Made by a program: the position numbers and the translations under genes
Notes under the pieces: model-generated
Seen by the model: the letters and a program-made list of their open reading frames with translations, nothing else
What the model was told of the DNA's origin: nothing
Databases searched by the model: none
Assembly (NCBI GenBank): GCA_002690445.1
Contig: NZER01000006.1
Span: 1-7,736 of the forward strand
Direction: 5' to 3'
Length of the DNA: 7,736 bases
Source of the DNA: Candidatus Pacearchaeota archaeon
Lineage (GTDB): Archaea; Nanoarchaeota; Nanoarchaeia; Pacearchaeales; GW2011-AR1
Shown here: one piece after another, positions 1-4,249 of the stretch
Numbering within the stretch: the stretch's first letter is position 1
Layout: each line of letters opens with the position of its first letter

Positions 1-75
1 CCGCCACCTAGATCTTACGCGGATCGGCTAATTCCTAAACCACGTATTGTGCCTTTGCCTAGAGGCAAAAAATAG
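1..75 (+). pseudogene. 3' end of a dpdA-like gene (duplicate copy, 5' part outside window)
   Basis: The reading frame gives the last 24 residues of the DpdA-like protein found complete at 1152-1847, from PPPRSYADR through PLPRGKK, and ends at the TAG at 73-75. The sequence is identical to that gene's 3' end. Whether a whole second gene lies upstream or only this tail exists cannot be told from the window. If the upstream sequence also matches, this is a tandem duplication of the AT-rich block. If not, the tail is a recombination or assembly scar. Confidence 0.7.
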
Positions 76-85
76 TATGAACATT
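1..85. repeat. 85-bp direct repeat, copy 1 (3' end of a dpdA-like gene)
   Basis: This stretch is identical, base for base, to 1773-1857 (offset 1772). It encodes the last residues of the DpdA-like protein (ending PLPRGKK, stop at 73-75) and the ATGAACATT start of a following gene. The copy is cut by the window edge, so the repeat may extend further upstream. After position 85 the two copies diverge. This copy continues for about 25 AT-rich bases before GC-rich DNA begins, while copy 2 changes to GC-rich DNA at once. A short palindrome, TTTGCC-TAGA-GGCAAA (54-69), lies inside it. It is followed by A's rather than T's, so it is not a + strand terminator. Confidence 0.97.
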
Positions 86-115
86 ATTACACTATACGAA
101 AAGGTTAGCACACCC
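77..115 (+). pseudogene. 5' stub of the gene following dpdA in the AT-rich genome
   Basis: An ATG at 77, one base after the dpdA-like stop, opens a frame reading MNIITLYEKVST. Codon use is AT-rich like the preceding gene. The frame stays open to 265, but from about 110 the DNA becomes GC-rich and the protein turns into an Arg/Pro/Thr-rich string typical of a wrong frame, while another frame (123-299) takes on coding character. I infer that only the first dozen or so codons of the original gene remain and that the rest was replaced at a junction near 105-115. The family cannot be identified from the stub. Confidence 0.4.
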
Positions 116-122
116 CTGGACC

Positions 123-299
123 GTGACAGACGTACGCCGCCGACTGGCACCGCTCGGCGGCAACCTCGAAGTCGTCATCCAGTTGGACGGCCACGCGACA
201 CCGCTGCACCCGTTCAACATCGGTATGATACTCGTAGGCGCAGACGTTCGTGTGCCAGCACGTGAGGTCGTGGTGTTCGAGCCGACCCACGTCCAATAG
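123..299 (+). CDS. Small GC-rich ORF or C-terminal fragment, unknown function
   Basis: From a GTG at 123 the frame reads VTDVRRRLAPLGG through VVVFEPTHVQ and stops at TAG 297-299, giving 58 residues. Most codons end in G or C, as in the GC-rich genes downstream, and the hydrophobic pattern looks like real protein, so I take this frame over the longer overlapping one (77-265). No convincing ribosome-binding site precedes the GTG. The open frame continues upstream through HPWT into AT-rich DNA, so the original start may have been lost at the junction. An 8-bp perfect inverted repeat (136-143 with 154-161) lies inside. No family was recognised. The piece is an island of GC-rich sequence between two AT-rich segments. 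Confidence 0.45.
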   Translation: MTDVRRRLAPLGGNLEVVIQLDGHATPLHPFNIGMILVGADVRVPAREVVVFEPTHVQ

Positions 300-586
300 G
301 GTTGATAGCGTTGGACGATCATATACAAGAGGTAGATCTAGGGCCTACTGTGATTAACCAGGACAACCATGACTCTCTTTTAGTGTCTGTGCCTCCTGAG
401 TGGGCGTACTACGTAGCTTCGTTTTTGGTTAATTCCTTAAGCATTACCAGAGTGTACGATGGGGTAGAGTTGTCTATGTTCTGCGAGGTTGGGTTAGGCA
501 GGACATGGGCTATGGATCACGAGTTTAAAAGGCTACCGTCAGAGAAGGAGTTTACTGATGTTGCCTATAGTTTACTGGAAACCTAA
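296..586 (+). pseudogene. DNA polymerase I family (family A), C-terminal fragment, AT-rich version
   Basis: This is the C-terminal end of a family A polymerase palm. Motif C is visible as INQDNHDSLLVS, with the catalytic Asp in HDS, followed by YDGVELS, a Cys-Glu pair and the conserved tail DHEFKRLPS and DVAYS. It aligns without gaps to the end of the polymerase at 6627-7589, with about 43 of 74 residues identical by hand count. Motif A, the fingers and everything N-terminal are missing. The open frame begins right after a stop at 263-265 in GC-rich DNA, and polymerase-like sequence starts only at about IGLIALDD (296 onward). The fragment therefore appears truncated at a junction near 293-300. 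A TTG at 302 could start a short peptide, but such a fragment could not polymerise DNA. I read it as the passenger end of a related phage's polymerase gene, carried in with the downstream genes. Confidence 0.85.
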
Positions 587-794
587 CTTTATGCCTACAC
601 TTAATGAATTTCTATTACACTTACACGCTACGGGAAAACTACCGAAAGTAAAGTCGTGTCAATGGTGTGATAAGTGGTTTTGGGCTGAGCATGGTAACGA
701 GGAATACGATACTAATGAGTGTAACAACGCTAGTCGTCAAGTAAGGAACGCCGAATACTCAAGGCAATTCAGGAGGAAATGTAATGATCGTTGA
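558..794 (+). CDS. Small Cys-rich, probably zinc-binding protein
   Basis: The 78-residue product contains CQWCDKWFWAEHG, then NEC and a basic C-terminus (RQFRRKC). This spacing resembles treble-clef or HNH-type zinc knuckles, CxxC followed by a second Cys group before a basic helix. No catalytic residues are recognisable. The start is ambiguous. ATG 558 has a good Shine-Dalgarno (AAGGAG at 545-550, 7 bases upstream) but overlaps the polymerase fragment by 29 bases. ATG 591 avoids the overlap and gives a product starting MPTLNEF, but lacks a clear ribosome-binding site. The gene overlaps queD by 11 bases, suggesting translational coupling within a polymerase, zinc protein, queD, dpdA operon. 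Function is unknown; nucleic-acid binding is a guess from its composition. Confidence 0.65.
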   Translation: MLPIVYWKPNFMPTLNEFLLHLHATGKLPKVKSCQWCDKWFWAEHGNEEYDTNECNNASRQVRNAEYSRQFRRKCNDR

Positions 795-1158
795 CATCTC
801 CAAGGACTTTCACTTTGAGGCTGCTCATCGACTACCTAACATTTCACCAGATAACAAGTGTTATAGGTTACATGGACACAGTTATCTTATTACTATAACT
901 TTAGAAGGGTTAGTAGACAAACACACCGGCATTTTTTTTGATTATAACGATATTAGTAAGGTTGTTGATCCAGTAATTGATAGACTAGATCACTACTATT
1001 TAAACGAAATAGAAGGATTAGAAAATCCTACAGCAGAGAACCTAGCTTACTGGCTATGGATAAATATCAATGCAGAATTGCCTGGGCTTAAACGAGTAAA
1101 TATCAGAGAAACTTGTACTGCCTCGTGTGGGTACGAAGGAGATCCTGAAAATTGGTAA
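784..1158 (+). CDS. queD: QueD: 6-carboxy-5,6,7,8-tetrahydropterin synthase
   Basis: This enzyme of the 6-pyruvoyl-tetrahydropterin synthase fold makes 6-carboxytetrahydropterin from dihydroneopterin triphosphate, the second step toward preQ0 and other 7-deazaguanines. The 124-residue length fits the family. Zinc ligands are visible as His15 (FEAAH) and His30/His32 (HGHSY). The catalytic Cys26 lies in NKCYRLHGH, Asp69-His70 in RLDHYYL, and Glu109 in RETCTASCGY. The ENPTAENLA segment (80-88) is also typical. ATG 784 is preceded by a strong AGGAGG at 771-776. The gene overlaps the upstream small gene, and its stop overlaps the start of the DpdA-like gene, so the two are probably cotranslated. 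In phages QueD usually supplies precursor for DNA modification, which fits the neighbour. FolE, QueE and QueC are not in this window. Confidence 0.95.
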   Translation: MIVDISKDFHFEAAHRLPNISPDNKCYRLHGHSYLITITLEGLVDKHTGIFFDYNDISKVVDPVIDRLDHYYLNEIEGLENPTAENLAYWLWININAELPGLKRVNIRETCTASCGYEGDPENW

Positions 1159-1847
1159 TATATACCGCTCACGCAGGCGGAGAGAAACTAGAAAAAGTAA
1201 AAGAACTAGGCTTAGGTATTTTAGCTTCGATAGGACGAGGAATGAAAGGATACAAAGACGTATACCGTGTAGCGTTAGATAATGGAGCATTTTCTTTCTG
1301 GTCACGCGGCTTTCCGTTTTTATCGAGCGTATTTCGTAAGCATATAATTGATGCGCATAAAGCAGGGATTAAAGTAGAATGGATAGTTGCTCCAGATATG
1401 GTTGGGAAAGGTCAAGAGTCTTTAGAATTATCTATGGCCTGGGCAACGAGCGAGCTTAAAGGGGCGAGGTTAGCACTCGCAGTACAAGATGGGATAACGC
1501 TACAAGACATAAACTCATATGTATTAAATCATTTCACAACAATTTTCGTAGGCGGTACGGCTGACTGGAAATGGAAGACGGCTAAGGATTGGGTAAATTT
1601 TTCTCACAACAATGGAAAACATTGTCATATTGGACGATGCGGGACACTTAAATACTTAGAAGATGCCTATAAAATGGGAGCTGACTCTGTAGATAGTTCT
1701 AGTTTTGCTAGAAATGACTCATGGCATATAATAGAAGAATTTATGAAAGATAAGACTAAACCGAACAAGGTTCCGCCACCTAGATCTTACGCGGATCGGC
1801 TAATTCCTAAACCACGTATTGTGCCTTTGCCTAGAGGCAAAAAATAG
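1152..1847 (+). CDS. dpdA: DpdA-like DNA deazaguanine transglycosylase (TGT superfamily, phage type)
   Basis: The 231-residue protein resembles phage DpdA proteins, relatives of tRNA-guanine transglycosylase that exchange guanine in DNA for a 7-deazaguanine base. In order along the chain: ALDNGAFSFW (41-50), WIVAPDMVGKG (77-87), LAVQDG (109-114), FVGGTADWKWK (132-142) and HIGRCGT (159-165) followed by GADSVDSSSF (176-185). This layout fits a TIM-barrel TGT-like enzyme, with Asp43, Asp82 and Asp181 as candidate active-site acids. The start is TTG 1152, overlapping the queD stop by 7 bases, with AAGGAG at 1136-1141. An in-frame stop at 1146-1148 excludes an earlier start. The protein is much shorter than bacterial Dpd-cluster DpdA. 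The C-terminus (RSYADRLIPK through PLPRGKK) is basic. Its last 75 bases are duplicated at 1-75. The base actually installed cannot be predicted from this gene alone. Confidence 0.85.
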   Translation: MVIYTAHAGGEKLEKVKELGLGILASIGRGMKGYKDVYRVALDNGAFSFWSRGFPFLSSVFRKHIIDAHKAGIKVEWIVAPDMVGKGQESLELSMAWATSELKGARLALAVQDGITLQDINSYVLNHFTTIFVGGTADWKWKTAKDWVNFSHNNGKHCHIGRCGTLKYLEDAYKMGADSVDSSSFARNDSWHIIEEFMKDKTKPNKVPPPRSYADRLIPKPRIVPLPRGKK

Positions 1848-1857
1848 TATGAACATT
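1773..1857. repeat. 85-bp direct repeat, copy 2
   Basis: This copy is identical to 1-85. It covers the last codons of the complete DpdA-like gene, its TAG stop (1845-1847) and the ATGAACATT start of the next frame. Immediately after 1857 the sequence switches to GC-rich DNA, so the repeat end coincides with a composition junction. The palindrome TTTGCC-TAGA-GGCAAA is at 1826-1841. Confidence 0.97.
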
Positions 1858-1881
1858 CTCGAACTCGATCTCGCCAGGTAA
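1849..1881 (+). pseudogene. Junction ORF: AT-rich start codon fused to GC-rich gene tail
   Basis: The ATG used by the gene after dpdA in copy 1 here opens a frame of only ten residues, MNILELDLAR, before TAA at 1879-1881. The first three codons belong to the repeat. The rest are GC-rich and look like the C-terminus of an unrelated gene from the GC-rich genome. I infer a junction product rather than a functional gene. It could be a leader peptide, but nothing supports that. Confidence 0.35.
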
Positions 1882-1889
1882 CACCATCG

Positions 1890-2192
1890 ATGCCGACAAA
1901 GTGCCCCATCTATCGCCTGACCGTCTGGGTCCAAAACGAGCGCGAGCTGTTCGCCGAGTTCGAGCGCCTGGCCGCGCTGCACCGCGCCGTCGGTATCATC
2001 ACCTCTCAATGGGCCGGAGACGGTCGCAAGCAACGACATCTGGTTTTCGCAATATGGCTCGTCGGCAAGGAAGTTGGCGAGGGTGAGTCGATGAACGTCG
2101 AGTACCCGACAGGCAACCTCATCGCATCGGCTAACGGCTTCGGCGAGGTCTACAAAACGATCTCGTTGACGACAGCACGCGAAAGGAGCTAA
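1890..2192 (+). CDS. Hypothetical protein (100 aa), unknown
   Basis: I do not recognise this protein. It begins MPTKCPIYRLTVWVQNERE, has a likely amphipathic helix (ERELFAEFERLAALHRAVG, about 17-35), then strand-like stretches (HLVFAIWLVG, 50-59) and a C-terminal half around YPTGNLIASANGFGEVYKT. The arrangement of strand, helix and strand suggests a small alpha/beta domain. GC-rich codon use matches the downstream genes. The start at ATG 1890 has only a weak upstream purine stretch (CCAGG). An internal ATG at 2091 (MNVEYPTG), preceded by GAGGGTGAG, could be a secondary start. The stop is followed after 5 bases by the next ATG, so the two genes are likely cotranscribed. It lies directly downstream of the AT-rich to GC-rich junction. 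Confidence 0.6.
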   Translation: MPTKCPIYRLTVWVQNERELFAEFERLAALHRAVGIITSQWAGDGRKQRHLVFAIWLVGKEVGEGESMNVEYPTGNLIASANGFGEVYKTISLTTARERS

Positions 2193-2197
2193 CGCAC

Positions 2198-2386
2198 ATG
2201 GCACAAATCATCCAGCGCATCGTGATCGACATCGACGAATCAGGGCCAGCCTATCGTACGGTCACGAAGTACGTCAACGTCGAGGGCGACGGCACCCGAT
2301 CAGTACCACAGACGTCCACGTACGAGTTCCACGACCGCCGCACGTTGATGACGTTCGTCGACGAGGCGCTGGCACCGCTGGCCTAG
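2198..2386 (+). CDS. Hypothetical protein (62 aa), unknown
   Basis: A short protein starting MAQIIQRIVIDIDESG and ending FVDEALAPLA. It appears to have N-terminal beta strands (IIQRIVIDID and YRTVTKYVNV) and a C-terminal helix (RRTLMTFVDEALAPLA). The start ATG 2198 is well placed after AAAGGAGC. It follows the preceding gene by 5 bases and shares its GC-rich codon use. I recognise no family. Two beta strands and an acidic helix would suit a small phage accessory protein, but no role can be given. Confidence 0.6.
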   Translation: MAQIIQRIVIDIDESGPAYRTVTKYVNVEGDGTRSVPQTSTYEFHDRRTLMTFVDEALAPLA

Positions 2387-2434
2387 CGCCGTCACCACGA
2401 CCATTACCACTGCCAACGAAAGGAGGTGATAACT

Positions 2435-2683
2435 ATGGCTAAACCGAACACCAGTATCAGCGACGTGACGAAGCTGGCCGCGATCGGCGAACGCGTCGTC
2501 GAGGCGGTTCGCGCGTCCGGCCTGCTGCGCCGACCACGTCGTCGACACGCCGCACCGACGAAGCGGCGCCGCCGCACCGCGCCGTCAGCACGTACGACGA
2601 CAGCCGCCGCGAAGCCGTCGACCCGCCGCGTGCCACGCGCCGTCGTCGCTGACGATCCGAGCACCGGCATCGACGCAGCCTAG
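2435..2683 (+). CDS. Small basic Arg/Ala-rich protein, unknown
   Basis: The 82-residue product has an N-terminal helix-like segment (SISDVTKLAAIGERVVEAVR, about 7-26). A very basic, low-complexity remainder follows, with runs such as RRPRRRHAAPTKRRRR and many Ala, Thr and Pro, giving a histone-tail-like composition. The ATG at 2435 sits after an excellent AAAGGAGG (2420-2426). A GTG at 2426 is in frame but overlaps that ribosome-binding site, so it is unlikely to be the start. The composition suggests binding to nucleic acid, though GC-rich phage DNA also favours Arg/Ala codons. No family recognised. The next 112 bases (2684-2795) have no convincing gene. Confidence 0.55.
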   Translation: MAKPNTSISDVTKLAAIGERVVEAVRASGLLRRPRRRHAAPTKRRRRTAPSARTTTAAAKPSTRRVPRAVVADDPSTGIDAA

Positions 2684-2795
2684 CCGTCGTCGCTGTCGCC
2701 GCCACCGAACCACCAACACGAAGGCGCGCCGCCACGTTGGCGTGCCTCCCTAACCCGCGACGAGCCAGACACGCCGTCGCCAAGGAGAACGCATC

Positions 2796-3530
2796 ATGGG
2801 TGTACGCATACCACGCGACGTAATACCAGAGTCAGTCCTCGTGCCCACGAACATGTATCTCGCCAGCGTCGAGACGATGGAGCGCAGCGAGACGAAAGGT
2901 CCAACAGCGAACAACCCGAACGCCAAGCTACCCGCCGGTTGCCTCATGTACACGGCGACGTTCCGCATCGCCGAGCCGACAGCCCACGCCGGACTACCAC
3001 TGTTCGACAACTACACCATCGGCACCAACGACGATCTTGAAGCGAACGACCCCGAAACATGGAAAGCGTCCGTCGGCGCGCGCCGGTGGGAAGCGGTCCT
3101 GAAGGCGGCGGGCGTCCAGTCCGACGACGAAGACGACATCTTGGCCGAGGTCGTCAGTCAGCAGGTGTTGCTCGACGTCACCGAGGAAACCGACGACGGC
3201 AGTAACAACGCACAGTTCAAGGGACGCAAGCGCAACCGTATCAACCGCGTCTACAAGCCTGGCGAACGCGAAGTCGGCAAAGCCACGACAGCGCTGCCAG
3301 CGCCGACACGTCCGACGGCACCGCGTACGGCAGCGGCACCGGTGGCCGCCCGCCCTGCCACGCCATCACGTCGTCCCACCGCCGCCCCGTCGGCGTCACG
3401 AACCGCTCCAGTACGGCGGGCTGCCAAAGCGGCAACGGTGACGTGCAAGCAGTGCGATCCCGAAGCGGAGGTCCCGCGCGACGAGTTTGCCGCGCATTAC
3501 GCCGAGCACAACGACGCCGAGCAGGAGTGA
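2796..3530 (+). CDS. Probable phage ssDNA-binding protein with C-terminal zinc knuckle
   Basis: The 244-residue protein resembles phage replication-associated proteins in which a compact domain carries patterns such as LPAGCLMYTATFRI (45-58), GLPLFDNYTIGTNDD (66-80) and DPETWK (85-90). A helix with ARRWEAVLKAAGV (95-107) and a QQVLLDVTEE strand (122-131) follow. These features suggest a single-stranded DNA-binding or DUF669-like fold, which is inference from pattern. Residues about 165-213 are an Ala/Pro/Arg/Thr-rich linker. The C-terminus has a C2H2 arrangement, Cys217-x2-Cys220-x13-His234-x3-His238, likely a zinc finger. The acidic tail EHNDAEQE recalls the C-terminal tails of SSB proteins. 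ATG 2796 follows AAGGAG with good spacing. The position just upstream of the polymerase genes supports a replication role. The exact function is unproven. Confidence 0.65.
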   Translation: MGVRIPRDVIPESVLVPTNMYLASVETMERSETKGPTANNPNAKLPAGCLMYTATFRIAEPTAHAGLPLFDNYTIGTNDDLEANDPETWKASVGARRWEAVLKAAGVQSDDEDDILAEVVSQQVLLDVTEETDDGSNNAQFKGRKRNRINRVYKPGEREVGKATTALPAPTRPTAPRTAAAPVAARPATPSRRPTAAPSASRTAPVRRAAKAATVTCKQCDPEAEVPRDEFAAHYAEHNDAEQE

Positions 3531-3565
3531 CGCCATCGTGACGGCGCGCCGACGGCCCGACAACC

Positions 3566-3907
3566 ATGACCGAAACCGGCGAGACGATCCTGATACGACG
3601 CATATTGGAACAGGCGTGGGACGACGTGCGATTCGCTCCCACGCCCGCGTCGCAACGTTGGCACGATGACGCGATACGCTGGTTCAACAGCGGCGCCGAC
3701 GGCCCGATGTCGTTCCATTGGATCTGCGACACGCTCAACATCGATGCCGGTTCGGCGCGCCGTGCGGTGCTCGCCGACGTTGCCGTCGCACCACGCACAA
3801 CGGTATCAGGCGTCGGACGTCGCGACAGCGCTCATCATGGCACCGTACGCAACGCACACGACGCACACGACGCACATGACGTACGCAACAAACGAAAGGG
3901 ACGATAA
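3566..3907 (+). CDS. Small phage protein with helix-turn-helix-like segment
   Basis: Residues about 30-70 (QRWHDDAIRWF, then GPMSFHWICDTLNIDAGSAR) match a pattern I associate with small phage proteins: AIxWF, then a loop, then FSFxxiCexLgxDxxxvR, resembling a helix-turn-helix. DNA binding is plausible but unproven. The C-terminal third is low complexity and contains three Ala-His-Asp units (residues 97-105), encoded by three 9-bp repeats at 3854-3880. A basic end (RNKRKGR) follows. ATG 3566 is the first in-frame start after a stop at 3539-3541 and has no good Shine-Dalgarno; the preceding gene ends 35 bases upstream. The stop is directly followed by the next gene after 2 bases. Confidence 0.6.
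   Translation: MTETGETILIRRILEQAWDDVRFAPTPASQRWHDDAIRWFNSGADGPMSFHWICDTLNIDAGSARRAVLADVAVAPRTTVSGVGRRDSAHHGTVRNAHDAHDAHDVRNKRKGR
3854..3880 (+). repeat. Three 9-bp tandem repeats coding Ala-His-Asp
   Basis: The unit GCACACGAC occurs at 3854-3862 and 3863-3871, with a one-base variant (GCACATGAC) at 3872-3880. It lies in frame in the small HTH-like gene and encodes (AHD)x3. The surrounding bases (about 3845-3890) keep ACGCA-like echoes, suggesting slippage growth. The repeated His and Asp could bind metal, but nothing else supports this. Confidence 0.85.
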
Positions 3908-3909
3908 CC

Positions 3910-4245
3910 ATGACTACGATATGGAAGTTTCCGGTCAACATCAGCGACACACTCACGATCATGATGCCCAAGGGCGCACGCATCCTGACCGTCGACACCC
4001 AACGCGAGCAACCGTGCCTGTGGGCCGTCATCGACGAGGACGCACCGCTGGTGCTGCGCGAGTTCGTGGTGCGCGGCACCGGCCATGACCTCGCCGACAT
4101 CGACGACCTGGCCTACGTCGGCACGTTCCAGACACAGCAGGGACACCTTATCTGGCACCTGTTCGAGCGCCGCATCATCACGCTACACGACGTCGACAGC
4201 GGTGGCAGCGACGACGGCGACGTCAAGGTCGGCCTGACAGCATAG
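3910..4245 (+). CDS. Conserved phage protein of the TIWKFP type (DUF7352-like), unknown function
   Basis: The 111-residue protein starts MTTIWKFPVNISDTLTI and carries MPKGARILTVDTQ (19-31), PCLWAVIDEDAP (35-46), VVRGTGHDL (53-61), YVGTFQTQQG (69-78) and WHLFER (82-87). This set matches a widespread small phage family whose members share an IWKF start, a P(C)LWALVDP core, GTGH and YIGTFQ. I recognise it by pattern and believe it is the DUF7352 group. The predicted fold is all beta; the biological role is not known to me. The acidic C-terminus (SGGSDDGDVK) looks disordered. ATG 3910 follows AAAGGGACGATAACC, an acceptable ribosome-binding site, 2 bases after the previous stop. The next gene begins 4 bases after its stop. 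Confidence 0.8.
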   Translation: MTTIWKFPVNISDTLTIMMPKGARILTVDTQREQPCLWAVIDEDAPLVLREFVVRGTGHDLADIDDLAYVGTFQTQQGHLIWHLFERRIITLHDVDSGGSDDGDVKVGLTA

Positions 4246-4249
4246 CGCC

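Noticed and set aside
54..69. TTTGCC-TAGA-GGCAAA palindrome followed by A's, as a terminator
   Set aside because: On the + strand it is followed by A's and on the - strand the T-run precedes the hairpin. It also lies within the dpdA coding end.
136..161. Perfect 8-bp inverted repeat in the GC-rich island
   Set aside because: It has no T-run after it and lies in a coding-like frame in GC-rich DNA, so it is probably chance.
77..265. Full frame from ATG 77 to the stop at 265 as one protein
   Set aside because: After about residue 12 the product is an Arg/Thr/Pro/Ala string, and the third-position G/C signal moves to the frame at 123-299, so only the first codons look real.
1800..2204. Long minus-strand open frame of 134 codons
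   Set aside because: It spans the composition junction and covers well-formed + strand genes. The Arg/Ala/Cys-rich product looks like an antisense shadow.
2684..2795. Possible small gene in the 112-base gap before the SSB-like gene
   Set aside because: There is no start codon with a ribosome-binding site and no frame with convincing protein. Only the AAGGAG for the next gene is clear.
3241..3798. Minus-strand open frame of 185 codons
   Set aside because: It is antisense to the linker of the SSB-like gene and to the next gene. Its low-complexity Arg/Ala/Ser content and lack of a ribosome-binding site indicate a GC-rich shadow.
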